A DNA stretch of 64,000 nucleotides. Source: Lethocerus indicus. Its lineage: Eukaryota; Arthropoda; Insecta; Hemiptera; Belostomatidae. A program made the position numbers and the translations under genes. The notes below the pieces were generated by a model that ran no database searches, was not told the DNA's origin, and worked only from the letters and a program-made list of their open reading frames with translations. The DNA is taken from positions 5,775,501 through 5,839,500 of the forward strand of contig JACDQD010000102.1 of NCBI GenBank assembly GCA_019843655.1. Reading direction: 5' to 3'. Positions 10,701-24,856 of this stretch are shown one piece after another; positions within the stretch are counted from its first letter, which is position 1, and the number at the start of each line of letters is the position of its first letter.

Positions 10701-13700
10701 GTGTTTTAATTTTCATTTCATGTAGCCTCCAGGAGGTCAAATATTTTTGTCGGAATGACTAATCACTTTCAGATCAACTCAGGAAATAATTAAATTAAAG
10801 TGAAATAAACTCGTCTATATTAAGAAAACTAATTTCCTTGAGAGAGAAGTTTTTTTAACAGAGTAATGCGTTGAAATGGACCTATTTTTGCATCACTCCT
10901 TCCTTAGATTTTCCATCTCCGCTGGCACAGAACTCTGCAGAACTGTTCTTTATCAATTGTCAGACCGTAAACAAACCCCAAGTTAAGAATGGAGTTAAGG
11001 AGAGAGGAACCAAGAGGCAGGAAACCTCACTCGAGCAATCAGTGGCAGGTAGTAACTATTCTGTTATGTCAGTGAAAGAAAAGGCGCGAAAAATGTATTT
11101 GTAAATGAATGTGACTCGCGGAACGTATTGACAGTCGGAAAACGGGCGAAAGTGTTCCAGCGGCCTCAAGAAATTCCATCTTGTGGATATGAGGGTTACG
11201 AGAGGCATTTTAAAATTGCCCCGGCTTTAATTTTCTTTCCCGATTCCCGAAAAGTTTTCATGCTTGCAAGTCACATTTTCGATTGCCCCACGGCATTTGG
11301 GTGGGAGCCACCGATGATTTGATACGCCCCCAGCAATATAAAATCGCGATCTTCGATTTATTTCTGAACAACTGATCCGTGCTGCGCATCTCGGGATTCA
11401 TCTCCCTTCGAAATCCGGCGGGGATCCCCGACGGCGGAATAAATGCCGGTAACCGATCCGCCGATATCGCCCCCGGCTAGCAATCAACGTTTTTTTTTTA
11501 GGTCTCAAAAGTATCTCCCCAGGAGGTGGGGAGCAATATTTCAACAGCTCAAATTCCAATATCGAAAGCTCCTTGAAATCGCGAGATGTAACAGAGGAAA
11601 ACGGATGTCAGTTTTAATTTTCCTGTACGCATATGACGAGAGTAATACTCCTCCCGTTCAATATCTCCAGAAACTGACCTGGCAACAGGGTTCCAAAAAA
11701 CAACAAAGCGGCGTTTACAGAATCAGTTGTTGATCTAAACAATAATCTCTCTCTAGAAGTAAGAATTTATTGAAATAAAATAATGTATTATTCCTACACG
11801 GTTTTGATGTATTACCACCGTGTTATAATTTTTTGTCGAACTATCGCTGGAGGCGTTGTATTCGGGGGACTCACGGATAACCAGAATAAGCAGTCCGTCT
11901 CTATCAGATTCTGGCAAGATTGACTGAAACATTACCTCTCCGTAACGGCTTGCCAGACATTTAAGCGGGAGATAAGGACAATAACCTATGCGGAAAGTCG
12001 GCCTTCAGATAAGGAGAGATAGCGAACAAAAGGCAACTTATAATCGGGGTACGGACAAAAGAATATTCAAGACGAGCCGGAGTCAACCCCGCCGTAAATT
12101 GCTGGCCCGGAGCGAAAATAACGGCTGGCGAATTATGCCGAGATTCCCGTAATAAAATAACATTGTTCGCTTGTTGTTCGGAGACGGGGAAAAAAAGTAT
12201 TTCTCGGAAACGTCTTAATTTAATTTCAGCTCCGCTTTATTTTTTACCGAGAAATGAAAGATAGCTTTCTGGTGGGGTGGGAGGCAATTTCCGCTCTTAA
12301 CTTCTCTTCCAACGCTCCGGTTAATTGCAGTTCCAGAATTATCCCCATGTGTATTGCAGTCGAAGCTGATCTCAGCTAGAGGGATGTTATAATTTCAGGA
12401 AATTGTGAATTATGAGTGAAACGAGATTTAGGAACCACTTCCTGTCCACAGGACAAGTGAAATACGCATATTTGGTCATAAAAGAAAATTTTTAAGTTGT
12501 CAACTGTTTGTATATGGTGCTTGACATATCGGCTGAGAATAAAGTATCCTGCCAGCGATACTGCTATCTGAAACAATTAAACAACGATATTGCGTAAAGT
12601 GTACTACGATTGACTTGTGGAAGTATACGAGTATTGGCCGTTTGAAAATTAAATTCCAGAACGTTAAATAGTGAACTCTGTTGCCTAGGGCAATAACGAT
12701 GGTTCGTAGTGACTACAAACGAAGACAATGGGTCGTATATGTTGAGATAAATCTACAATTCCCCACCGGTAAATATATTGCCGGTTTTAAACTCTGCCTT
12801 ACAACCGACCGGCAATTTATGGCCGGCACTTAAACCCAGATGTTCATAAGCGAAGTTACGCTTTGTATATTGACTCTGGAAGAGAGGGCCATTACGGCGC
12901 TGTACTCGGAACCAAAAGCCGTTGGGTAATTAGGTAAACGTTGAAAGAGCCTTCACCTGGATACCAACTTCGATCAGCACTGAATAAAAAATCCCGAAGA
13001 GGACAACGCTTAACACTTTTTAAAACTTATACATAATTTTTCAAATCATAGAGACGTTAGGAAATCCACAATTCAGTTAACACCAATATATACAGTTGTC
13101 ATTGAATTGATCTGTACATGTCTGTAAAACTCTATCTTCCATTTTTTGCCTTCATTTTTTCGGCGGCCGGCGGCGCCCGGATGGCCAACAGATGGCTGGC
13201 GGATCGATATCGTACGGCAAATATACGCTGATGTTTTCGCGTTTCGAATTAACCGCGGTTTGTTCCGCGGCGGTACGGGAAAAAAAGAACGTTTGCCGCT
13301 AATGGTTGATTGGGTTTACGAGGTCCCTGGGCGGACGCCGGAATTCGGCCGGAAAACCGAGCCTTCAATTAGCGCGTAACGCGCGCCATTTCAAACTTGA
13401 TTTTGCCGATACCCCCTGTCCTGTGCCAATAACCGTTCTGTGTCCGCCACCCGGTAGGAAGAATATATCGGACCGCGTTCGTCGGTACCGCGTGCGTTCA
13501 ACGGTCCAACATTGTTGTTATGCTACGTTTATGGAATGGAACAAATCGTGGCTCGATTCGCGTTTATTCTACTGCACGATAAATGTATCGGTTTGATTAA
13601 TATTCAGACATGAAGACATTCCTACTGCAGAGGAATGTGAACGTCTTCATCGTAACAATCACTCCAAATCATCTATTAACTCGCAATCATCCAACGTGTT

Positions 13701-16700
13701 AAAATGAATATTTTGGGGGCTTTAGCACTATTTAATTAATTGCCCGGAAATAGAAATCGGGAGGAATTATTTTTTGGAATTATTCGAAACGAAATAAAAA
13801 TATTCATGGTTCGAAGGTCGAATAGACCTGTACGAAATAAGTACGGTACACTTGACCTTTATTTGGCCATTTCTGTCAACTGTGTTCCTTAAAATGACTT
13901 ACTATCTGGTATTGGACTGGGCTGGCATTGCTGCTCTCATTCGTGCCAATAATGTAACACCCTCCTTAATTGTACGAGTGACAAGTTACAACAACAGTTT
14001 ATTACGTATTCACTGCCTAGGCTGCGGACACGCAAGGTCCCATTAACCACTTCCCCTCAATAAACGTCAGATATTAAATTAGGGGCTGGCCGCGTTTCAC
14101 AACTCGGGGTAATTCGATTGGGCCAATGTTGTCGCGGAAACATTTTCCAGCCAAATATTTTACTTTTAGCTGCATTTATTTCAACTCACATGTCAAATTA
14201 AAAAATTTATTTTAACGGAAAGCGCTCCTTGCTCTGCAAACAGTTACATATAGTCTGGAAACGATCAATGGAACCTAACTAATTATAAGGGGGCCTATTT
14301 TGAAAGCAGGATCGTTGAGCTCAGCTAAATATTGTATTCGAAAACCTACCGAGTGATTTCAACCGAATGTCCTTCCCTCCCTCCACATCAATCAATCCTG
14401 TTGTGTTCCCCTCTTCCCTTCATCTAGGCGGTATTCATTATAAAGTAGTATTGTAGGCGATCGATCAGGTTTTGAATGGGAATCAACTACGAGCAAACTT
14501 CAGGAAACGTTATTTTTCTTTTTAATAATTAGGTTCATATTTCGATGGAGTTTGTTCTGTAGTCAGCCAGTAAAATGAGGTACTTATGGCAGCTGACATG
14601 CGCGCGTATCTCAGTTTATTACCAAAGATAGCGAGAACCCGAAACCGGTGTAATATATGCCGATACTAATATATGCCGCTCGAATAGTTCTCAGCGGTCG
14701 GGATACGGCGTATTTAATATCGCGCTCCCTTCTCGAGTATTGTACGTCTAGTATAGATGCGTGATTGTTTCATTATGTAGGCCGCCAACCGTTTCTGAAC
14801 ATTCACCGAATATAACTAACCCGAGGAATGTAAATATTCATTCTCTGTCGGTCCCAGCGGAATAATGGCGGATCGGCGTCGGCTGTAATTTCCCCCCTTT
14901 TATCAACCGGTTTAATGTCGTTCTTCCGTGAGAGTTGGGTTCGTCGTTAATGAAATCCCCCCCGTAGTCGGGAATCCCCGGTGGCGCTATCTGGGGGCCG
15001 ATCCCATTGGCGGTGGTATAAGCCGTGGGCGGCGGTGGTATGCTGTGGTAGCGGCCGGATAAGCCGTCCTCAGGTCAGTCAGGCGAGCTGGCCAGTCTTC
15101 GCGTCATGTCCACGCCTAACTCAGGGCTCAGTCCCGATTTGCATGCCGGCATTAGGGCACAACATACACCCTCATCCCTCTACCATCGATGACCCCTCGT
15201 ATTCCCTAATGGACCCCTTGATCTACTCTACGGGAACGGAAGTAAAAAACGGATTTAATTTTATAATTTAATACTATTCGTCTGGCTAAAGCTTGACATA
15301 TGCGAAGGGGCCTACCCTCTCTAACGCCCTACATATTCTTACGCAGCCTTCCTATCATCCTTCTCCCATTCTCGTCCCGCCATCATAACGAAACGATTAT
15401 TCCTGTACTATCCAGACCGACGGGAGTATACCAATTCGATGTTATCTCAAAACCGACCTTCCACCTCATTAATCGTAGCAATTATTCGACTCGATCATTA
15501 ATTCTCGATCGGCGAGAAAAAAAGCCGACTAGTCGACGCCTTAAAAACTCTCAAAAACTTCCTGTAGGGCTCCTTAATGAGCCTTTTATAATTGTCATTT
15601 ATTTGAGCGATCGTGACCCTCTCTGGAAATCGAACACATGCCCGACGACCACTCGGAGGCGATCTGAGGTAAGATTTAAGAATGGGAGACACATTTTTAT
15701 ATTTTATTTTGTGTTTTTATAAAAAAGCTATTGGCATTTTAATGTTCTTTAAACGCCACCAATTCTATAAGCGCTTTGTCAACGACCAGGAGATAATGAA
15801 ATCCGCAATCGAAATCCTAATGGAATTTCGCATTATCGTACCGGCCAATAGAGGTCTATTTTACGCCCACATAGATAATCGGATTGGGACGATGGTTTGA
15901 TTCAAAATGTAAATTTCCCTTACCGTCCCAAATGATAATATTAATGAACCCGAAGCCGCGTATGAACGCCATTTCAGCGTCGGTGTTCAGCTTGACCGAA
16001 TTCTGAAACTGTTCTATATTAAGCGCCAGTTACTATACTGCCATGAACTACACTGAGCTCAATCTTGCTTCAATCGTGCGACTTGGATTAATTTCAAATG
16101 TAGAGATAATCTTTCCGGCTATATGGCACATTTTCATCAGTGAAATACAGTTAAAATGTTATTTACGAATCAAAATTACGATATAAAATACATTGCGATT
16201 AACAGCCAGACATTTAACATTTTAAGTATAAACTAAAAAATTATACCAGGGTCAGAACGTCATTATTTTATATATTTTCAATAGCTATTTTAGTGATTAC
16301 CAATAAACCTCCCTAGACGAAACATTTTTTTAACCAATTACAAGGAATCAAAATAGTATATATTTTGGCAAACTGGAATTCGAGCACTGTGGCCCAATTC
16401 TTTATTGAATAATACCAACTTAAACGAGTCCCATGCAGCTGCTTTCGGTGTATCGGTCCAGGTTAAATGTCCCCCCCCTCCCGATTTGAATACAGGTGGG
16501 AACTAAAAGTTGGGATCTATTGATCCCCTGCTGCCCCAGGTGTCGCCCCTACCCCTTTCTACCGCCATCCTCTCCCTCAATAATTACAAATCAAAAATTA
16601 TTGATAGCCAATAAATCAATGCAAATGACTTTTCGAGTGGATGACTCCTAATGCTATCGGAAAACTGTACCACACTTTCATATCCTCGAGTACCAAAATA

Positions 16701-19700
16701 CACGTCATTAATGTGAATGAGACAACTGTAGTTTATATTTTATATTGAATATAGTTTTATTTATTTCAAACGCGGTTGAAAATATACGTTGAATTGAAAA
16801 GTTGTCGGGAAGCGAAACCGCTTATATATGATATGCATACTTCGACATCGGTCCTGAACACCGCATGATATATGAGTCTAACTTGAGCCCGGTTGTGGGG
16901 ACCGCTAATAGCATCAATATAGTTTAATGACACTAAACTATAATACGACTTGAGTTCTAATGGATGGAGTTATTTCAACTCTTCAATAACAACGTTCTGG
17001 AGTTGTTTCAGTTCGAAATTTCGGTCGACCACTGGGATTCGATATCGAGATTCGACCTCAAAATAGCGATTGAATGAGGATTGCCTGTGGTCTGATCCAA
17101 CTTGGCCAAGTGATGTACAATGCATGCCCTCCCACCACAGAAACGTCAAGTGCATACTGTGCAGTACTATTGTGTAGAACTGAAGTGAATATGTGAAGTT
17201 TGTGTATGAGAGACAATTGTAGTTGAATGAGACTATACGGCAGGGTTTTAGGGAGAATATTTTCCAGTACAAAGTTCATTGTTGTAGGACAACTGACCAA
17301 GGGATGCAAATTTGATGCAAAAAATCAGTAATTCCATCATTCTATGAAAAGCTAGGCATATTATTAGCGCAAAAATGGCAAACTAGAAAATATATTAAAT
17401 TATTATTAATTTCAAATTAGTTCACGTTGAAATTTTCCCCCATAAAAAGCCTGCCAAATATATTTTATTATTTTGGATTATTCCTCCCGCGCTGAAAATC
17501 ATCTCGAGCGGAAGAAAATAATTTTTACACTGCCCGTGTATACACAATAAATGGTCCGGGTGTTCTGTACGAAAAAGAAATAGCGCGGAAATTGGGGAAA
17601 GTGCTAAAGCCACTCAAGTGTGTTCGGCCTCTCAGCCTAATGAACTCGAAAGCCGGCCGTGGGGAGTCGGGCTTAACTTTATATTGCAAAGCTCACATAT
17701 CGAGCGTCGACATGATCTTAAACACTTGAGGCAGACCGGCGCAAAAAATTGTTAAAGCCGTCCATTTAAAGAATGATTTACGACAATTAACCTGTAGATA
17801 GAGGAGTTTTCTTTTTTGTAAATATAAGTCAGAGAAAAATTCATATCTAGTAAGGTTTCTGGAATTAAGGCTTTTTATTTAGTTTATTTTATTCTCATTC
17901 TAGTATTAGCGTAAATGAATATTTTAAATGACAATACTGTCTGTGTGTAGTAAGTGTTTCACACAAGTAAAATTAGTCTTCGGGAATACGCCTTATAAAT
18001 TGTTCGTTTATTCCGATCTCAATCCCAAGTTCCACGAGTAAAAGGTAAAGACGTGCATTCGTACAAAATACGAAATATCCGATTTGGCTCCGGCGGCGAT
18101 TCGAAAATCTATTCCGAAGTACGTAGCTTGAGCGTAGTTCTCTTTCAGTTCCCCCCCATCTCCCCCTCAAATTGTGAGGCGTTTCGGCTAACGTTTCAAC
18201 ACACACACACTCGCGCTGTCAGCACTGTCAGTACATTTTTACTCCTATTTCACGAACGGACAAGCACACACACTAACACACCCTCCGACGACTAACGGTG
18301 TGGAACTAATAGGAAAAAGCGGCGTCAATGTGTGGATCGTGTTCAAGCTCTGTACCTACTGCCGGTTCTGCCATTTCAGCGCTCTAGTTTCTATTCTTTC
18401 ATGACAGTCCCCCCCCCCCTGGATTTTTCTCCTGTCTGTAGTCGCGAGATCGATTTGTTATTATGAAATAAGACCGAAGTAAAATTGTTTTATCGAAGTT
18501 TTCTTGATTCTTCTGTTTTCTCACTACCGACCGGTTTCGGCTGCTCGGCATATTCAGTAGCCATATCCGCCGCGAGAGGAGGCAGACTAAATAACAGGTA
18601 TTCCAAATTTGTTAACACTCACAATTAACTGTATTGGGCGTTATCCAGGTTTTGTCAGCCTGTAAATTCCTAAAAAGAGTGTGTGTGTTCCTCGCTTGAC
18701 AAGATCCTAACTGCTCTCGAGTCAAGTGGGCGTCGAAATTAAATAAACGTAAGAAGCGTATAAATCTGGTTCAAGTGCCGTGTTTTTGGGCGTATAATTT
18801 AAATTCCGGGCTGTTCTGAACTTTATATCTGGGCGTGACATCGGCGGCAGTTTCTCAGGCGTGGGCGGGGGCGGGTCCACTCTCGGGGCCCTGTAACTAG
18901 TAGAACTAAGCACTTCACGGCCAGTTGCCAATTGCGGTCGGTGCCTAAAAGCACTTTGGGGTGTTGGACTCGGCGTGGGTGCCGGCACAATTGTCCCTCG
19001 AATTAAAGCTGCCCCTCCTGAAAACCCTCCACCGGCCTTGTCAGACAGATCTCTACCCCCTCCATTTTCAACCCGTTTAAATCAAACGCGCACCGGCATG
19101 GTATACGAATACATTTTCAAGTGTAATTACCTGTGGGCGCATCGATATCGTGAAATCCATTAAGCGAATTGTCAATGCCAATTAATGAATAAAGCGAACA
19201 AATAAAAATAAGTTACCAGTTCGAACAATTGCGGAAATGAAATAAACGAATATTGCCCTCCCACGGTATTTACCCTGAAATCATTCTCTACTGACAAACG
19301 CAACACATCACAAAAAGCTGTTGGTCAAACGGCGAGGAAAAAATATACCGTTTACATCCCCTGAAACTGAAATCTGGTTCATCATGTATAAAAATTCAAC
19401 TCTCATATATTCGGAATGGAACCAATTTTCTAAAGCCAAAAAATTGAGAATTCACGTAATTGCCAGGTATAATTGGTAAGTATAATTTACAGAAATAATA
19501 CTGTTGTCAGTTTATATACGCCTTGTGTTAGACCGGTGGCGTTTCGCCAGTCATATAGCGAAGTAATTACGCGTATCACCAGCCGATGAGCCATCCTGTT
19601 AACTACACATTCCTATTTGAGTAAACGAGTTGAATCGGAGTTTATGTATTCAGCGGAGATTCAACTATACTGGTTTCAAATTACGAACGGTTTGTGTGTT

Positions 19701-21437
19701 TTATCTTAATCGTAAGCGATGATTTTTTTTTGGTCGATATTTTCAATCATAATATTATTATTAATAGGTTGCCTTTGTTAGAAAGTGACTGCGGCGCACA
19801 AATGTCGGGGCTGCTCATTTAAAATGCTCCGGGACTTTTTTGCTCCTTCTTTATTCCGTGGCGGAGGGGTGGTGGAGGGGGCGGGCTTGTTATTGGGCAA
19901 TCCCTCGGGAACTGCCCTTAACCTGATTAACTCACATATCATCCGTGGACTGGGGCGCCCATGGGAACGCTACAGCCCCTACTCCAACCCCCGCCAGCCG
20001 TCCCTCAGCATTTACATAGATATCGCTTTATCTCTAGGCGAGCTTGTTTTAAGTTCCCGCCGACTTCCAGTCCGTTTTCGGGGACGGCATAAATTTGTTG
20101 ACCGATTGTTGTGGCTTTATTTTTGGAGTGGCCCAGTTTAAGTTGGTTTTTGACGGGGGCACTCGAATTTTTAATTTCAACCGTTTACACGCAATGTTCC
20201 GAAAATGCACGATTTGTGATTTTTAACCAGAAACAATAAACCAAGGGCGATTAATTGACCTATTAACCTCAATGCTTCATTACATATCAAGCACGGAATA
20301 TTAAAAATACAATCTAAAAAGAGGTATCAACTTGTTTTGAAAAAAACTTGTATTATAATGTATTCTCAAATATCTATTTCGTAAACCATTTTTACTTTTC
20401 CACTAAAAAAATGGAAAGTGTAGGTAAAAAAGCGGTTTTGCTGGTAAATTACTTTACGATGATAAAATTAATGATTTTTACCTGAAATAAATGTTAATCC
20501 TAATAGTCCTTCTTATCGAATTATTTAGAAATTCGCTGGTATTGAACGCCTATTGCGTAACATTGAAAAAAAGATATACTAAAACTTGTTCAGTTGATTG
20601 AATAAATCATATTAATCTTCGTGAAGTATCATAAATAAGTATAAAATAAATATTGTCTCTGAAATTCACTTTTCCAATTTGTTATGCGTTTCATTTGAAT
20701 CTCAAGTATTCATATCTGTACATTTCTAGTATTCCAGCTAATGCAAGAATTATCTGATTGGGGGACGAAAATAACTCAGCCATATTCAACTACGTGACTC
20801 GAATGGTAGCTGGATATTAAACAATTATAGTAACAAAAATGTTCATTTAAAATATTAGTACCGCTGTTGCCTAAAGTTGGTTCAGTATTTTCTCCGCTGT
20901 TTAAATTCATTACCCTTAAGTGTATTAAAAACAATGTGTATAGTTTGGAATGTATTGAACATTCGGCGCAGAGTTCAAGGCGGCGGGGAAACTCTTATTT
21001 TATGTCCCAAAACGTGTATTTCCGTCGACACGGTGGGAAGAAGAGATGTAGAGTCCCAGGGGAAATTCTGTAATCCGAACTGGAGAATCGGACGCGACAC
21101 GCCAGTTATAGATTGTAGGGCCGGGGCGACCCTACCCTACAGTCAGCTCTCAACAATGCCAACCACACAGTTCCTCCATGTATAATTAATACGACCCCAG
21201 TTTCCTCCGGCGGGTAATACCATCGTCAGTTTGAATTCTTTTTAGGAATTCTGACAGTTAACCCACTGCGACACCCTCCATTGCAATCCTACTACATTTT
21301 CTTTTTTTCTCCATTCTCGTTATCACAAAATCTCGATAGTAGCAGAGAATGAATATCTGTGTTTCTCTTCCTGAAATTTAAATTATGATTTCGTTGTTTT
21401 AATTCCCAATCACACGTATTTCTATATTGGAAAATAA

Positions 21438-21445
21438 TGACGTCA
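21438..21445. promoter_or_regulatory. Perfect CRE octamer (TGACGTCA) in an intron
   Basis: An exact palindromic cAMP-response element core. About one copy is expected by chance in 64 kb, so this is only a possible CREB/ATF site. Confidence 0.2.
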
Positions 21446-23328
21446 TCCCCAAAAGGCACAAATCCCTTTAATTGAACAATATTTGCAAGTAGATTTAATT
21501 AATTTCTGCGGAAGAGGATTAATTTCTGGAAGAGTGAAAATTCACTTTAATAATAGTTCAATTGGAATTGATATTTCACCTGTAGAGTAAAAAGCTGTTG
21601 TATCCTTTAAATTGATCAAGGATATTTTTCCTTGAGCATTAATCTTTTGTTAGAGCTGTCCGAATTTCGCCACAAAGAACAAACTAAATGTCTTTACGCG
21701 GCCGGGTTCCCCTTTGACGGATGTTCTTCACTAGCCAGGACAAGTTCGGGTCGCAGCTCTGCCGACCCTCATTCCTTTCGAGGAAACTGAAATATCGGAG
21801 GAGGAACTGAAACTTTTTTAACGAAGATGCATCACTATAAAGCGACTAAATGCAATTTAGTGAATCCTGCCCGCAGGGGATATCGTAGACTGTAAGATAC
21901 CTGTTTGGAATATAATCTCTGTTTTGACGTTCTGCCTTGTCAGTTCACGCCAATCCTAAACGGGCAAATTAAACATTGAAATCGCGCGTTTAAATCAATT
22001 TAAAATTGTCAAACGTATGCGATTTATTTTAATTTAATTCCCTGAAAAAATATTTCGGCGCCTTTTTTCAACCCGCGGTTTCGGCCAGGCAATGAAAAAA
22101 ATGAATTATTCATCAGGTAGAAAACGTAGCTGCCACGTCGGGAGAGAGAAACCGGGAAGTGGCGTCCCGTTTCCGCCAATGAAAAACAGGTTTTGTTTTT
22201 TGGAAATAATATGAGCAAACATAAACGATTCGGCAATAGGAATGTAAATATTTAAAGAAGCCTAGGGGATATTTTATTTTAAGATTTATCGTCTTACTAT
22301 CGGCCTTTTTTTGTGAGTTGAAAATCATCAATTAAATAGCGTCAGAATGTTTAAGCCTGTATATAGTTGAGTGTGTGTATTCTGTAGTTTGAACGCCAGG
22401 TTGAAGTGAGATGAAATCGATCTCCATCGTGAATGATAGGGATTAGTCCAATATATTCCTCTCATTACCCGCCTAATTACATAAAATTTATAATTTCATA
22501 ATCGAATCTGTACGTAGGATAATTTTAATAATTTACAATTACAATTGCTATGTTAATATATAATTGAACTAACTGCAAACATAATTATGATTATTTTGGT
22601 ACTTTTGGGGTCGAATTGGCCGAGCAATATGGTCTGCTCAGAAGGTATTCAAATATAAGCGTTAAATACCACGAGCAAATATAATGATGACATGTGCCAG
22701 TCACTATAGTCCGCGAACCACTCGGAATGAAGCCGGATTGGAATTCCATTCTTGCTGCCCGCTCTACGATCAAGCCAGAAGAGGTCTCGTGACAGTAATT
22801 GGCGTCAGAATGCTCCTCGAGGCCAAGATCATATTTTTCCCCCGTATGGTTTCTCCCATCGTCAATGGATAGCGCGAACTCTTCCGCGTGGCAAAACGAG
22901 AAAAATTATCTCTAACGACGATTCTCGTGGACCATAAAGATGACTATAAATTAGTTTAGAAATAATGTTGAAGAACCAATCTCCAGGCAGGAGTGAGAAC
23001 GAAATTCACGAATAAATCCTCGTCTCTTTGTGCCGACTCATGAAGGAATTTAGGGACGGATATTCTTTTTTCGTCCGAGAAGGAATTGGACCCAATTTCT
23101 GGGAATTCGAGTCCAAGGTATCTAGGGCGTCATTATCTTTGGACCCCCTCCACCCAGCGCGCCCCGCCACGTCCTGGGAAGGACATGAACTTTTTCCCCC
23201 GCGTGGTCCACAATTAACCGGAGTCGTTAGCCGGGCCATTATCGCACGCTTTTTCACGTAAAACCCATTACACCGCTTCTAATTGACCGATTGCGTCTAA
23301 TTTTTTTTTCCGCCTCTGTGTGTTGCAG

Positions 23329-23394
23329 GAAACAAGAATTCCAACAACCAGTTACCGACACCGAGGTTCTCGTTCGCGGACACAAATACACTCG
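23329..23394 (+). CDS. Internal exon of the main Ser/Pro-rich gene (66 nt, phase 1 to phase 1)
   Basis: The acceptor is pyrimidine-rich (tttttttttccgcctctgtgtgttgcag) and the donor is a strong CTCG|GTAAGT. Two bases complete Gly with the base left from 5820. It then reads N-K-N-S-N-N-Q-L-P-T-P-R-F-S-F-A-D-T-N-T-L and leaves one base. The exon at 24857 adds AT to make Asp. Its length is a multiple of three, so it could be skipped without changing frame. The TPRFS stretch is a possible proline-directed phosphorylation site. All three frames are open over so short a length; phase agreement on both sides decides the frame. Function is unknown. Confidence 0.62.
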
Positions 23395-24856
23395 GTAAGT
23401 TGTAAGGACTGTAATATGCTGTAGCAAATTTGGGACATATGGACGCACTGTATTTATTGCGCATCTAACAATATTTGAACGTTAATTTATATTTCGTTCA
23501 ACGTTGAATCAATCTCCGACAATTTCTGAAGCGGTTAAGCAGCGACAGGTTTTCATACGAAACCCCTGAATTTATCATCTTAAAATTGGAACTCATAACA
23601 TTCTTACTGAATTGGATTTTGAAACTTTCGAGCCACGGAAAATGAGCAGTAGCTTTTATTGTGTACATCTGAAATACAGGTATCTCGGCTGGGCTCACGG
23701 GGAAAACCGGGTTTCAAATAACATTTATTTCATCGTACTTCAGTCTGATATTAAAGATACATTTTCAATACACCGTGGAATGGGTGCGTGACTTAGAACG
23801 GGTGATCGAAAGTTAATAACAGTGGGGCACTTCTTGAAAGGCCGGGATTGCAACAGTGGAGTGGGATCGATCCGTCTGCACTGCACCAAAACTGCACCCG
23901 AAAACCGGCACGGGCCCTCCGCCCAATTCCGCCGTTCAAAAATCTTAAATACTGCGAGTCCTTTCATTTTCGTTCTGAAAACCCGTCGAGGATATGCAAG
24001 GCGCTTATGCCACCAGAAGGCACTCGCTGTATGTAGAACGTTTGTCAAATATATTTGGTCTTAAATAATTTCATAGAAGTTGACGACACGAATGATGAAG
24101 GCCTTCTGATGATATGGGTGCAGACCCCTAGCATATGTATATATTTACATATAAACACGTTTCTGTTTTCTCCCGCTATAGAATGGGATAAATTTTGCCG
24201 GGATTTGATTTTGGTTAGGAGTATAGACGCAAAACGTTTCCTAATAAATATTCTGGACAATTGGGACATATTCAACGGAACCAATTTTTCATATCTTAGT
24301 ATTCTCTGCGCCAGATAGCATTTGGCATTCCTACATTGTACGAATTCCAGTCAAAAGTCCTTCGTACCATCCTAAATGCTCCCTGGTATGTTTCTAACCG
24401 AACAATCCATAATGACCTCAACATACCGACAGTCGACGAAGTCGCAAAATCACGCTTCCTTAAATTCCACTCCCGCCTCTCTCCACATCCAAATCCACTC
24501 GTTCAGTCCCTTTCCTCTTCTACCCATCCACTATCCCCACCACGACGGCTTAAACGCCACTGGCCCAGAGATCACCTCGGGCAGTAGTTAAAACATGTCA
24601 AAAGCGCCATCACTGGGCGGTTTCTTTATCAAGACTAACACGCGGAAATAAATACTTAAAAAACCTTGTACAATATTAGGCAGAACTATAATTGCATCTC
24701 CATTTTTCCGAGTTTTGCACTTCGGCTGTGCAAAATCAATTTGAATTGATTAAAAGCGGTGCTCAGGGACAATTGAACTCAGTGGACTGTTTAAGAGTCT
24801 ATATCCGGTTAATTTTAAATATGAGAATTAACATAAGGGTTTGGTGGTTTTGGCAG
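23395..24856. other. Putative intron carrying a LINE tail
   Basis: About 1.46 kb between exons. It contains the 5'-truncated Jockey-type LINE tail at 24303-24587. Overlapping open frames on both strands at about 23740-24060 appear in a GC-richer patch and are not supported as genes. Confidence 0.5.
24303..24587 (+). mobile_element. 5'-truncated Jockey-type non-LTR retrotransposon, C-terminal tail of the reverse-transcriptase ORF
   Basis: An open frame reads FQSKVLRTILNAPWYVSNR, then IHNDLNIPTVDEVA, HPNPLV and RRLKRHWP before a TAG at 24585. The order (FQ.KVLR.I.NAPWYV.N..IH.DL.IPTV.E, then HPNPL, then RRLKR) is the hallmark of the end of the second ORF in Jockey-clade LINEs, just after the reverse-transcriptase domain. 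No catalytic motif is present, so this copy is a dead 5'-truncated insertion. Homology fades near 24310 and an in-frame stop lies at 24297. The frame has no stops or frameshifts, which suggests fairly recent insertion. A clear poly-A tail or target-site duplication is not visible. It sits sense-oriented in the intron of the main gene. Confidence 0.85.

Larger units (their letters stand above)
5821..23328. other. Very long putative intron (about 17.5 kb)
   Basis: Mostly AT-rich, non-repetitive DNA. It contains GC- and CpG-rich islands at about 8990-9320, 13140-13510 and 14860-15200, a G12 run at 6419-6430, C11 at 18409-18419, and a perfect CRE octamer at 21438. A possible alternative first exon lies at 7683-7728. 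The longer open frames here (for example 15300-15722, 20877-21185 and several on the minus strand) show no domain, no consistent splice phase and no codon bias I can defend. Confidence 0.5.

Noticed and set aside
7584..15416. 17-base match TTCCTGTACTATCCAGA near 7584 and near 15400
   Set aside because: The flanks do not align, and one such match is near chance expectation in 64 kb.
15568..15669. Exon-like segment ending at GAG|GTAAGA
   Set aside because: It is open only with phase 1 in and phase 0 out, which cannot join the phase-1 exon at 23329 directly, and the acceptor is weak.
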